The notes below the pieces were generated by a model, which worked only from the letters and a program-made list of their open reading frames with translations, searched no databases and was not told where the DNA came from. The position numbers and the translations under genes were made by a program. From an uncultured Planctomycetia bacterium (GTDB taxonomy: Bacteria > Planctomycetota > UBA1135 > GCA-002686595), in contig CALKYE010000216.1 in the NCBI GenBank assembly GCA_938003765.1, positions 1 through 35,940 of the forward strand: DNA of 35,940 bases, written 5' to 3'. Below are positions 7,445 to 16,098 of this stretch, piece by piece; position 1 is the first letter of the stretch, and every line of letters starts with the position of its first letter.

Positions 7445-9067
7445 TCAGTGATGGGTTGCGCCGGGGAGATCGAGCCCCACCAGGCGCAGATCGATCTTGC
7501 GCAGCAGCGCCGTCTCGCGGAAGTCGCTGATCAGCTCGAGCACGTCGTGGTGGACGTGTCGGCACTGCGAGCCGTCGAGTTCGATGCGACTGCCCGGCTC
7601 GAGGCGCTCGAACAACTTCGCGAGCGTGGCCTTGCTGAGGAAGGAGACCTGCTCGTTCAGCCGCACGCGCGTGAGCACGGCGCCCTTGGGGCTGACGATC
7701 TCGTAGCAGGGCTGCCGCGAGTGCTCGAACAGGATGAACAACAGACCCAGGGCCAGGCCGATGCCGATGCCGACCAGCAGATCCGTCAGCAGGATCGCCA
7801 CGATCGTGAGCGCGAAGGGCAGGAACTGAGACGAGCCCTGACGCCACATGCTCGACCAGATCTTGGGGTGCGCCAGCTTGAAGCCGGTGAAGATCAGGAT
7901 CGCCGCGAGCGACGCCAGCGGGATGTGGTTGAGTAGCGCCGGGATCGACACGACCGCTGCGGCGAGCAGGAGGCCGTGCAGGATCGCCGAGAGCTTGGTG
8001 CGCGCGCCCGCGTCGACATTGGCGGCGCTGCGCACGATGACGCCCGTGACGGGCAGGCCGCCGATGAGGCCCGAGACGATGTTCCCCGCGCCCTGCGCGA
8101 AGAGCTCGCGATTGGCCGGGGCCTCGCGTTTGTACGGGTCGAGTCGATCGGTCGCCTCAAGGCTGAGCAGCGACTCGAGACTGGCCACCACGCCGAGCGT
8201 GACGCCCACGCGCCACGTATCCCCGCGCGAGAGCGCGCTCCAGTCGGGGAACGCGAAGTAGTCCGCGTAGTCCGCCAACTGCGCGGGGATCGGCAGCGTG
8301 ACCAGGTGAGAGGCGTCGAGCTTCCACGCCGGTTGCGCCGCGGCGCACGCGATGTCGAGCGCGACGCCCAGGAGCACCACGGTCAACTGCGCGGGAAGCA
8401 GGCGCACGTTCTTGAGCGGCGTCTTGTCCCAGACGAACAGCAGCGCCAACCCGACCAGACTGATCAGCACGGCGCCGGGCTCGAGCCGCTGCAGCGCGTG
8501 GAGCACCGCGGTGAAGGTGTTCTCGGCGTTGGCCTGGAGGAACGTCTCGTCGCCCTCGAAGTCGACGTCGTAGCCGACCGCGTGCGGGATCTGCTTGAGC
8601 ACCAGGATCAAGCCGATCGCCGCGAGCATCCCCTTGATGACCGACGAGGGGAAGTAGTAGCCCAGCACGCCGGCTCGCATCACGGCCAGCACCAACTGCA
8701 CGGCGCCGCCGATCACGACCGCGGCGAGGAACGCCTGGAAGGAGCCCAAGCTCGCGATCGCCGCGACGACGATCGCGGTCAAGCCGGCGGCGGGCCCGGA
8801 GACCATCAGATGGGATCCGCTGAGCGATCCCACCAGCACGCCGCCGACCACACCCGCGATCACGCCGGCGAACAGCGGCGCGCCCGAGGCCAGCGCAATG
8901 CCCAGGCACAGCGGCAGCGCCACGAGGAACACGACGATCGACGCGGGCAAGTCGTTGCGCCAGCTCGCGGCCATCTCCGGCAAGCGACGCACGGCGGCGA
9001 CGACGTCACGTTCCGCAGGTCGAGGCGCCTGCGTCAGGCGTCGGACGACTCCATCGATCCAACTCAA
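7445..9067 (-). CDS. SulP family anion (probably bicarbonate) transporter
   Basis: A 540-residue SulP/SLC26-type membrane protein with 12-14 hydrophobic segments from about residue 35 to 440, starting with DLPASIVVFLVALPLCLGIA and the conserved GPAAGLTAIV. A cytoplasmic STAS domain occupies about residues 455-535 (VRLNEQVSFLSKATLAKLF ... IELDGSQCRHVHHDVLELI). SulP proteins carry sulfate, bicarbonate or other anions. The adjacent carbonic anhydrase gene, 20 nt downstream, argues for bicarbonate, as in other SulP-carbonic anhydrase pairs; this is inference. The start is TTG at 9067, supported by GGAG ten bases upstream. An ATG 30 codons further in (MAASWRNDLPASI) is the alternative and would still keep all membrane segments. 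Confidence 0.92.
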   Translation of the reverse strand: MSWIDGVVRRLTQAPRPAERDVVAAVRRLPEMAASWRNDLPASIVVFLVALPLCLGIALASGAPLFAGVIAGVVGGVLVGSLSGSHLMVSGPAAGLTAIVVAAIASLGSFQAFLAAVVIGGAVQLVLAVMRAGVLGYYFPSSVIKGMLAAIGLILVLKQIPHAVGYDVDFEGDETFLQANAENTFTAVLHALQRLEPGAVLISLVGLALLFVWDKTPLKNVRLLPAQLTVVLLGVALDIACAAAQPAWKLDASHLVTLPIPAQLADYADYFAFPDWSALSRGDTWRVGVTLGVVASLESLLSLEATDRLDPYKREAPANRELFAQGAGNIVSGLIGGLPVTGVIVRSAANVDAGARTKLSAILHGLLLAAAVVSIPALLNHIPLASLAAILIFTGFKLAHPKIWSSMWRQGSSQFLPFALTIVAILLTDLLVGIGIGLALGLLFILFEHSRQPCYEIVSPKGAVLTRVRLNEQVSFLSKATLAKLFERLEPGSRIELDGSQCRHVHHDVLELISDFRETALLRKIDLRLVGLDLPGATHH

Positions 9068-9242
9068 GTGCCGTACTCTCCAGTAACTGAGGGGCGAATG
9101 CGCGCAGGAACAGCGAACTCGCCGCAGTGTCGCTTGCGGCTGAAACGGCTGGCTTCGGCGTGGGGCGGTATCGTGGCGTCGAGCGCTCGCATTGCAAGCC
9201 GCACGGGAGCGCGCCGCCAGTCTCGCGCGTCAGAACTTCAGG

Positions 9243-12200
9243 CTAAGGACACAAAGCGAACGACAGCGCGTCGGACAGACCGGCCCCGAACGAGGCCGCG
9301 GAATCGCGATACCAGTACTGCGCGAAGACCATGCGCCCGACCAGCAGGTTCGCGTCCGCGCCACTGGCCCGCCAGGCGCTGAAATCGAACGCCAAGGACC
9401 CGTCGCAGGCGCTCGCGCCCGCGCCGGCCGAAACGCGGGGCGGCGTTCGACGGCTCGGAGAGGCGACGCAGCGCCGTCCTCCGAGGAACGGCCAGTCCGC
9501 GGCCGCGAACGAGTACAGCAGCACTCCCGTGCGCTGCGCGGGGATGTTGGAGCAGTTCACGAGGAACGGCGCGCTCGACGATGCGCTGGGCGAGCCACTC
9601 GATCCGACAGCCGGGACGCAGCCCTGCGCGCTGATCTTGGCCGTGCAGTAGGTGCTCGGCGTCGGGCCGCCCTGGCAACAGTCGGGGGTCAGCTTCGACA
9701 CGGCGCGCGTCGAGAGCCCCGCCGCGTCCGTCACGGTGAGCTCGACCTCGTACCAGTACACGTCGCCGTCGCAGCCCACCGGCGTGATGACGGTCGAGCT
9801 CACGCACTGAGTGTCGATCGGCTCGGGGTGGCTGTGCGTGTCGTGGAACAGCGTCGTGCGCCACGCGCAGCTCAGCTCGGAGCCGCTGTGTTCCGCGTCG
9901 ACGACCTGCGCGTCGAGCGCGATCGTCTGGCTCTGTGGCGTGATCGGGTAGCTGGATCCGTCGAGCGGGCTGGTGATCACGACGCTCGGCGGAGTGTTGT
10001 CGGTGGAGACGAGCGCGCTGGCGACCTGCACGCCGCCGCTCGGATCGCTCACCTTGAGGGTGACGTCGTAGCGCCGCGGAGCCGTGCCGCTCGCGAGGCT
10101 CGCGAACACGCGCAGCTCCGCCACGCTGATGAACTTCGACGAGCCGCCGGGAACGCCGACCAGGCGCACGTGCGTCGCGCTGACCGGCGCGAAGTCGAGC
10201 TGGAAGGTCTCGAAGCTCACGCCGTTCGAGCCGGCGTAGAGCGGCGTGACGCTGAGTCCGCTGACGTTGCTCCAACTCACGCCGTCGCCGACCTGCACGC
10301 CCAACGTCTGGAACCAGCCGCCGTTGAAGAAGTGCCGGCCCTCTTGGAACACGATGCGCTGCAGCACGCGCGGCGCGGGCAACGCGTAGCCAATCCAGTC
10401 GAGCGCGCCCTGGTCGCCGGAGTGGAACGTGTCGTACTGACGCTGACTGTTCGCGCCGCCGACCGCCGGTCGATCGCCGTCGCGAATGACCTCCGGATCG
10501 AGATTCCCGCCGCCCTGCGGCAGCGGTGGAACGAGCTCGAACACTCGCGCGATGATCGTTCCCTGCGAGGTCACGTCCTCGATGTGCTCGTAGACGTGCG
10601 TCGGGTTCGCCTCAGCGCTGGTGGCGCCGTCGCCGAAGTCCCACAGGTAGCTCAAGGGCTGCCCTTCGGGATCGAACGAGCCGGCGCTCGAGAACGTCAC
10701 GCTCAGCGGCGTGGGCCCGAAGCTCTGCGAGGGAGAGGCGACGGCGGTGGGGATGCCGTCGGCGATCCAGCGCAGGTGACGCACGCTGGCCTGGCCGGTC
10801 GCGCCGTAGTCGATGAAGTACAGATCGCCGCTCTGCGGGTGCGCCGCGAGCGCGACCACCGCGCCGCCGCCGGTTCCGAATTGCCGCACGACGCGCGCTT
10901 GGAGGTTGGAGTCGAACTCGACGCTGCGGATCCAACCGTCGACGAAGTCCGCGACGAACAGCGTGTCGCGCCACGGCGCGGGGTAGTTCGGGCTCGCGCA
11001 CCAGGCGAGCGCGCCGATGCAGTCGCCGTCGAACTGCGATCCCTGCAAAGGAGAGGCGGGATGGTCGATCGGCGCAATCGCAGCGCTCACGCCGTTGAAC
11101 GTCGGCGCGTTGGCGGGAGCTCCGTGCCCGTACTCGAGCAGGGGACGCACGTGCGTGAAGCGCGCCACGCTCGCGGGGATCTGCTGCTGGGCGTCGCAGG
11201 GGTTGGGCCAGCTCGGCGCGGCCAGCGAAGCCTCCGCGAGCAGGTCCTGGAAGCGGAAGTGCGGCGCGCAACCGGGGCCGGCGAGCGGATTGGGCGCGTC
11301 GAGGTTGAGCGCTGCGCTGGACGCGTAGTCGGGTTGCAGCGAGAGCCCTTCGAACATGGGCCAGCCGAAGTTCGCCGCCGCGTCCTCGCACAGCGAGAGC
11401 TCTTCGCGCAGGTTCCAGCCCACGTCGCCGACAGCGATCGGACCGGGATAGCCACTGCCGTGACCGCCGCTTCCGCCGGGCAGGCGCGCGATGCGAAACG
11501 GATTGCGCAGGCCCAACGCCCACACGCGCGAACGCGCGGCGCGCGGCGCGAGCGGATCGAAGAACGGGTTGCTCGGAAGTCCGTCGCCGCTGGCGGGATC
11601 GATGCGCAGGAGCTTGCCGCTCAACGAATCGACGAGCTGCGCGCGCCACGCGCCGACCGCTTCCTTGGGCTGGAGGATGCCTTCGGCCAGCGCCGTGTTC
11701 GAGCTGCCGGCGATGGCCTGCCCGAAGTCCGCTTCGCCGTAGCTCGCGCCGTCTCCGGTGCTGAGGAGCAGCGAACCGTCCTCGCCGAACACCAACCCAC
11801 CCACTCCGTGCGATTGGTGCGTGATGGGGATACCGGTCGACTTGCTCTCGCCGATCAAGATCGTGCGCGAGAGCGGATCGATGCTGCGGAACCCGTCGCT
11901 CGAGTTCGCGGTGTAGCGCACGACGCGCGCGATGGTGTCGCGGAAGTACTCGTCGACGCTGGGCGAGTACTGCGCGGTCCCGAAGTACTCCAGGTGATGC
12001 CAGTCGACGACGTAGGCCGCGTACACGTAGCCGTTGACGAGGAAGTCCGGATCGAGCGCGAAGCCGAGCAGGCCGAAGTCGCGCCAGTCGCCGACCTCCT
12101 CGCTCAAATCGAGCAACGGCGCCGCGGCCTTCACGCCGTTCTCGACCGTCCACACGCGACCAGCCTTCTCCCACACGATCATCCGACCGTCCGCGGCGAA

Positions 12201-12323
12201 GGTCAGACCGACGGGCTGGACCCAGTTCGCGGCCAGCGGCGCCGCCTCGAAGTTCGGCGGCCATTGCGCGCTGGCGGCCGGAGAGAGTGAGAGGAGTGAG
12301 AGCAGGATCGCGGTGCGGCGCAT
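9243..12323 (-). CDS. Large secreted PQQ-type sugar dehydrogenase with PKD, discoidin-like and shared C-terminal domains
   Basis: A 1026-residue secreted protein. Signal peptide 1-19 ends in ASA. Residues 25-515 are a glucose/sorbosone dehydrogenase beta-propeller: VQPVGLTFAADGRMIV, then HQSHGVGGLVFGEDGSLLLS with the likely catalytic base His172, and RVWALGLRNPFRIA. A PKD domain lies at about 525-600 (SFDPEGQPLSYLWDFGDG). Residues 605-745 resemble a discoidin/F5-8C carbohydrate-binding domain (ALDWIGYALPAPRVLQRIVF ... THVRLVGVPGG). Residues 750-885 look Ig- or cadherin-like. Residues 892-1026 are the Cys-containing C-terminal domain shared with other proteins here. Family members oxidise sugars with PQQ; no PQQ biosynthesis genes are in the window. 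No Shine-Dalgarno precedes ATG 12323, but the signal peptide fixes the start. Confidence 0.88.
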   Translation of the reverse strand: MRRTAILLSLLSLSPAASAQWPPNFEAAPLAANWVQPVGLTFAADGRMIVWEKAGRVWTVENGVKAAAPLLDLSEEVGDWRDFGLLGFALDPDFLVNGYVYAAYVVDWHHLEYFGTAQYSPSVDEYFRDTIARVVRYTANSSDGFRSIDPLSRTILIGESKSTGIPITHQSHGVGGLVFGEDGSLLLSTGDGASYGEADFGQAIAGSSNTALAEGILQPKEAVGAWRAQLVDSLSGKLLRIDPASGDGLPSNPFFDPLAPRAARSRVWALGLRNPFRIARLPGGSGGHGSGYPGPIAVGDVGWNLREELSLCEDAAANFGWPMFEGLSLQPDYASSAALNLDAPNPLAGPGCAPHFRFQDLLAEASLAAPSWPNPCDAQQQIPASVARFTHVRPLLEYGHGAPANAPTFNGVSAAIAPIDHPASPLQGSQFDGDCIGALAWCASPNYPAPWRDTLFVADFVDGWIRSVEFDSNLQARVVRQFGTGGGAVVALAAHPQSGDLYFIDYGATGQASVRHLRWIADGIPTAVASPSQSFGPTPLSVTFSSAGSFDPEGQPLSYLWDFGDGATSAEANPTHVYEHIEDVTSQGTIIARVFELVPPLPQGGGNLDPEVIRDGDRPAVGGANSQRQYDTFHSGDQGALDWIGYALPAPRVLQRIVFQEGRHFFNGGWFQTLGVQVGDGVSWSNVSGLSVTPLYAGSNGVSFETFQLDFAPVSATHVRLVGVPGGSSKFISVAELRVFASLASGTAPRRYDVTLKVSDPSGGVQVASALVSTDNTPPSVVITSPLDGSSYPITPQSQTIALDAQVVDAEHSGSELSCAWRTTLFHDTHSHPEPIDTQCVSSTVITPVGCDGDVYWYEVELTVTDAAGLSTRAVSKLTPDCCQGGPTPSTYCTAKISAQGCVPAVGSSGSPSASSSAPFLVNCSNIPAQRTGVLLYSFAAADWPFLGGRRCVASPSRRTPPRVSAGAGASACDGSLAFDFSAWRASGADANLLVGRMVFAQYWYRDSAASFGAGLSDALSFALCP

Positions 12324-12625
12324 GGAGAGAGGCTGCGGCGGCTGGAAAGCGCCAGGAGGCAAGATTACTGCGTCCGTCGCATTGCGGCTGGCCGCGCGGC
12401 CACGCGGCGAGTGGAAGGATCTTCCCGGGGCGCTCGAAGCGCGTCGGAGTGCGGCGTGACGCGCCGCCCGCTGCCCGCCAAGGCGCAGCGCCGACGCCAC
12501 CGTGTGCGTACGCGCTCCACCGCATGTTCGTAGGGGGCGCTCTCGCGCTTCACGCCCGCGGAGACGCGCGCGACGATCGCGCGCAGTCGGCCGGCGAACA
12601 CCCGGCCCACAGGAGAAACACAGCC
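12324..12625. other. Divergent intergenic region between the dehydrogenase and macro-domain genes
   Basis: About 300 bp with no gene I can support. It must hold promoters for the two divergent neighbours. The only marked structure is a perfect 14-bp palindrome, TGGCCGCGCGGCCA, at 12389-12402, which could be an operator or simply reflect base composition. AGGAGA at 12611-12616 is the ribosome binding site of the macro-domain gene. Confidence 0.5.
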
Positions 12626-13141
12626 ATGATCCGCGAAGTGATCGGCGACATCCTGCTCTCGCGCGCGCAACTGATCGCCCACGGCGTCGCGCCGCACGAC
12701 GACTTCAAGAACGGGCTCGCGCTCGCGCTGCGAGAACGCTTTCCCGCGCTCTACAAGGACTTCCGACACTGGTGCAAGACCAGCGCGCCCAAGCCCGGCG
12801 AGGTGTGGGTGTGGAGCGGCGTCGGCGAAGGCGGCAAGCCTGTGCACATCGCCTGCCTGCTGACCCAGGACCCGCCCGCGCACGAGGGCGCGCACCCCGG
12901 CCGCGCGAAGTCCGGCCACGTGAACAAGGCGCTGCACGCGCTGCGCAAGCTGATCGAGCGCGAGCGCTACGAGAGTGTCGCGCTCCCGCGGCTGGCGACC
13001 GGCGTCGGCGCGCTCGACTGGAACGAGGTGCGGCCGCTGATCGACGAGTCGCTGGGCGACCTGTCGAGCGCGGTGTTCGTCTACACCACCTTCCACAAGG
13101 GCGTCGCCGCGAACGAAGAGCTGGCTGCAGCCCGACGTTGA
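12626..13141 (+). CDS. Stand-alone macro-domain protein (DarG/TARG1-like)
   Basis: A 171-residue single-domain macro protein. GDILLSRAQLIAHGVAP opens the fold where classical members have GDI...D.IVN. FKNGLALALRERFPALYKDF corresponds to the GKG(I)A-xx-F-xx-xFP region. VHIACLLTQ, the pair HVNKALHALRKLIERERYESVALPRLATGVGALDW and VRPLIDESLG follow the C-terminal half of DarG and TARG1-like macro domains. Such domains bind ADP-ribose and often remove it from protein or DNA. There is no DarT-like toxin next to it, so it is not an obvious toxin-antitoxin pair. The start at ATG 12626 has a good site (AGGAGA, 9-nt spacing). It converges on the ABC transporter gene with only 18 bp between them. A role in the neighbouring peptide cluster is possible but unsupported. 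Confidence 0.85.
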   Translation: MIREVIGDILLSRAQLIAHGVAPHDDFKNGLALALRERFPALYKDFRHWCKTSAPKPGEVWVWSGVGEGGKPVHIACLLTQDPPAHEGAHPGRAKSGHVNKALHALRKLIERERYESVALPRLATGVGALDWNEVRPLIDESLGDLSSAVFVYTTFHKGVAANEELAAARR

Positions 13142-13159
13142 GCGGCGCCGCGCGCGGCC

Positions 13160-14911
13160 TCACGCGCTCGCGCGCGACTGCTGGTCGTAGAGGTCGCGGT
13201 ACACGCCGCCGCTCGCGTAGAGCTGCGCGTGCGCGCCGCTCTCGACCAATCGTCCGCCCTCGAACACGAGGATGCGGTCGCAGTCCTGCACGCTGGTCAA
13301 GCGGTGCGCCACCATGATCAGCGTGCGGCCTCGCATGCGTTCGATCACGGCGTCGAGCACGAGCCGCTCGGTTCGCGGATCGAGCGCGGAGGTGGCTTCG
13401 TCGAGCACGAGCACCTGCGGGCGCGCGAGCAGCACGCGCGCGAGCGCGACGCGTTGGCGCTCGCCGCCGGACAGGCGCAGACCCGACTCCCCCACCGGTG
13501 TGTCGAGCCCCTGTGCGGACGCGTCGACGAACGCGCTGAGCTGCACGGTCGCGAGCGCGTCGCGCAACTCGGCGTCGCTCGCGTGCGGCGCCGCCAGACG
13601 CAAGTTGTCGCGCAGCGAGGTGTGGAACAGTTGCGGTTCCTGCGGCGCCACGCCGACGGCGCGCCGCAGCCGCGCCAGCGACCACTGACGCAAGTCGACG
13701 CCGTCGAGGCGCGCGACGCCGCTCGAGGGATCGAGGAAGCGCGACACGATCGCCGCCAGCGTCGACTTGCCCGAGCCCGACGCGCCGACGATCGCGATGC
13801 GCTCGCCCGGCGCGATGCGCAGCGACAGATCGCGCAGCACGCGTTGCTCGCCCCAGCGGAACTCGACGCTCTCGAGCACGAACTCGCCGCGCACTTCGGC
13901 AGGCGCGTGGGGCTTCTCGGGCTCGCGCAGGCCGCCGTCCTGGTCGATCAGCTCGTACACGCGGCGCAGCGCGGCGCGCGCGGAGTGCAGTTCGACGTTG
14001 ATGTCGATCAGCAGCGAAACCGGGCGGTGCAGGCGTCCCGCGAGCGTGTAGAACGCGATCAGCGCGCCGATCGAGAGCGAACCGTCGAGCACGCGCGCGC
14101 CGCCGAACAGGAACACGAGGATCGGCGCCGCGGAGAGCATCACGTCGGCGAGCGAGACCTGCAGCGAGGCGAGCACCGAGAGCCGCAGGTGCGATCTGAT
14201 CCACTCGCGCGAGATCGACACGAGCCGCTTGAGCTGCGCGCGCTGGCGGCGGAACTGCTGGATCAGCCGCACCGCGCCGATGCGCTCGTCGAGGAACTCG
14301 TACAACTGACCCACGGACTCGCGCGCGGCCTCGCTCTCGCGGCGCAGCGTCCGGTTGAGCAACCACAGCAGCGCCGCCAGCGCGGGGTACAGCAGCGCGA
14401 GCACGCCGGCGAGGCGCGCATCGAGCAGCACCAGCACGGTCCACACGCCGACGATCACGAGCACGTGCTGCGCGCCGTGCACGACGGTGTACACGGCCGC
14501 GCGCTGAAGCACGTCGACGTCGGAGGTGAGCCGCGCCAGCACGTCGCCGCGTTGCTCGCCGCTCAACTCGTAGGGCGACAGGTCCTGCACGCGCTCGTAG
14601 GCGCGGCGGCGCAGGTCGAACAGCACGCGCAGGCCGCCGTACGAGTACAGCCAGGTCGAGACGATGCGAAACGCGACGCGGAACAGCAGCGAACCCGCGA
14701 GCAGCGCCGAGAGCAGCACGAGCAACTCGTAGTCGCCGTCTCCGATGGCGTGGTCGATGACCGCGCGCAGGATCAGCGGATCGGCGAGCTCGAGCGCAAC
14801 TTGCGCCAGCACGCACAGCGCGATCTGGGCCTGCAGCAGCCAGTAGGGCGCGACGTGCTCGCGCAGGAAGCGCCGGAACAAGCCGCGCTCGCTCGGAGGC
14901 GCGTCGCTCAC
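13160..14911 (-). CDS. ABC exporter (permease plus ATPase) of the peptide cluster
   Basis: A 583-residue half-transporter. Residues 20-305 contain six membrane segments of an ABC type I exporter; residues 343-575 are the ATPase with Walker A GASGSGKST (376-384), Q-loop at about 424, signature LSGGE (480-484), Walker B VLVLDEATSALD (500-511) and switch His536. There is no N-terminal C39 peptidase domain, so it would not cleave a leader peptide itself. The GTG start at 14911 overlaps the TGA of the HlyD gene by 4 nt (GTGA), so the two are translationally coupled. The order peptide gene, HlyD, ABC on one strand points to export of the peptide encoded at 16099-16197, with HlyD bridging toward the outer membrane. 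Substrate is inferred from position. Confidence 0.93.
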   Translation of the reverse strand: MSDAPPSERGLFRRFLREHVAPYWLLQAQIALCVLAQVALELADPLILRAVIDHAIGDGDYELLVLLSALLAGSLLFRVAFRIVSTWLYSYGGLRVLFDLRRRAYERVQDLSPYELSGEQRGDVLARLTSDVDVLQRAAVYTVVHGAQHVLVIVGVWTVLVLLDARLAGVLALLYPALAALLWLLNRTLRRESEAARESVGQLYEFLDERIGAVRLIQQFRRQRAQLKRLVSISREWIRSHLRLSVLASLQVSLADVMLSAAPILVFLFGGARVLDGSLSIGALIAFYTLAGRLHRPVSLLIDINVELHSARAALRRVYELIDQDGGLREPEKPHAPAEVRGEFVLESVEFRWGEQRVLRDLSLRIAPGERIAIVGASGSGKSTLAAIVSRFLDPSSGVARLDGVDLRQWSLARLRRAVGVAPQEPQLFHTSLRDNLRLAAPHASDAELRDALATVQLSAFVDASAQGLDTPVGESGLRLSGGERQRVALARVLLARPQVLVLDEATSALDPRTERLVLDAVIERMRGRTLIMVAHRLTSVQDCDRILVFEGGRLVESGAHAQLYASGGVYRDLYDQQSRASA

Positions 14912-15975
14912 GGAGAGCCCAGGCCGAAGGCCTCTTCGACGAGCAGCCACGCGATCGGCGCGCGCTGCGCCGTGGCGATGCGCGCGCGTCCGCGCATGCC
15001 TTCGAACAACGGACCGATGGCGCTGGGATCGTCGAGCTCGAGGCGCACGCGATAGCCGCCGGCTTCGGGCGCGTCGGCGACCTGCGCGACGCGCGCGGAC
15101 ACGGTTCCGTGCACGAGCCAGGGGTAGCCGCTCAGTCGCAGCCGCGCAGTCTGCCCCGACGCCACGCGAGCTCGACCGCGATCGTCGACGTGGGCGACGA
15201 AGGCCTCGACGCCCGGCAAGGCGATGCGCAACAGTTCCTCGCCCTCCGACACCGCGCGTCCTTCGAGTTCCGCGCGCGTCGGACCGAGGACGAAGCCCGC
15301 GAGCGGCGCAACGATCTCGCTCTGCGCGCGCTGCAGCTCCAGCTCCGAGCGTCGCGCCTGGAGCAACGCGAGATCCTGTTCGAGCGTGCGCGCGCGAGCG
15401 TCGAAGCCCTCGAGCTCCGCGCGCTCGAGCGCCGGCCGCTGCGCCGCATCCGCGCGCACGCCTTCGAGCTCGACCTCGCTGAGCTTGCGCGCCAGCACGG
15501 CCTCTTCGTACTCAGCCTGCTCCACCAGGCCCTGCGTGCGCAGCTCGTCGTAGCGCTTCTCCTTCGCGCGCGCCGCGTCGAGCACGAGCGCCGCAGCGCT
15601 TTGCGCGCGATCGAGCGACTGTCGCGCGGCCGGATGCAGCACGTCGAGCGCGTGGCGTCGCTCGCGTTCGAGTTGCGCCTGCAACAGCTCCAGCGCAGCG
15701 AAGCGCGCGCGCAACTCTTCGTTCGCCGGCCCCAGGAGCTGCTGGTCCAGCCGCACGAGCACCGCGCCGGCCTCGACGCGTTGACCCACCTCGCAACAAA
15801 CTTGCTCGACACGTCCTGCGCGCGGCGCACGCACGGCGCGCGACGGTCCGATGAAGCTCCCCTCGCCGACGACGACGCGCTGGAGCGGGACGAGAAACGC
15901 GACCAGCACGACGCACGCTGCAAACGCAGCGGTCAAGAGCGCAACGGTGCGAAGGAGCGGCGGGCGACGGCGCAT
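14908..15975 (-). CDS. HlyD family periplasmic adaptor of the peptide exporter
   Basis: A 355-residue membrane fusion protein. Arg-rich residues 1-5 precede one membrane segment (about 8-30, LLRTVALLTAAFAACVVLVA). Then comes a beta-barrel/lipoyl half (VRAPRAGRVEQVCCEVGQRVEAGAVLVRLD), a long coiled coil at about 75-220 rich in Ala, Glu and Arg, the second lipoyl half (IVAPLAGFVLGPT) and a C-terminal barrel. Such adaptors link ABC exporters to outer membrane channels. I chose ATG 15975. A TTG at 16014 is in frame but sits immediately after a 13-bp hairpin that would block ribosome access, and neither start has a clear Shine-Dalgarno. The stop overlaps the ABC gene by 4 nt. No TolC-like gene is in the window. 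Confidence 0.9.
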   Translation of the reverse strand: MRRRPPLLRTVALLTAAFAACVVLVAFLVPLQRVVVGEGSFIGPSRAVRAPRAGRVEQVCCEVGQRVEAGAVLVRLDQQLLGPANEELRARFAALELLQAQLERERRHALDVLHPAARQSLDRAQSAAALVLDAARAKEKRYDELRTQGLVEQAEYEEAVLARKLSEVELEGVRADAAQRPALERAELEGFDARARTLEQDLALLQARRSELELQRAQSEIVAPLAGFVLGPTRAELEGRAVSEGEELLRIALPGVEAFVAHVDDRGRARVASGQTARLRLSGYPWLVHGTVSARVAQVADAPEAGGYRVRLELDDPSAIGPLFEGMRGRARIATAQRAPIAWLLVEEAFGLGSP

Positions 15976-16014
15976 CGGTTCAGCGGCGCAAGCGGGGGCG
16001 TTCGCACTCGACAA

Positions 16015-16052
16015 CGACGCCCAGGGCAGCGCAATGGTCGCCCTGGGCGTCG
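16015..16052 (-). promoter_or_regulatory. Perfect 13-bp hairpin between the peptide and HlyD genes
   Basis: On the plus strand CGACGCCCAGGGC (16015-16027) is perfectly complementary to GCCCTGGGCGTCG (16040-16052), with a 12-nt loop. Read on the minus strand it lies 46 nt after the TGA of the peptide gene and before the HlyD start. No T-run follows, so it is not a full intrinsic terminator. A partial terminator or a 3'-end stabiliser that raises peptide mRNA over transporter mRNA is the likely role; this is inference. Confidence 0.6.
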
Positions 16053-16098
16053 CCCAGTTCGCGCAGTCGCCGTGAGACGATGCGCGCGAACACTCCGA

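Noticed and set aside
9192..12290. 1032-codon plus-strand frame opposite the sugar dehydrogenase
   Set aside because: It is the antisense shadow of a gene with a signal peptide and four recognisable domains. Its translation is Arg/Val/Glu-rich without any motif.
16012..16014. TTG as start of the HlyD gene
   Set aside because: It lies directly behind the 13-bp hairpin and has no ribosome site. ATG 15975 gives an Arg-rich N-terminus followed by the membrane segment, the normal HlyD topology.
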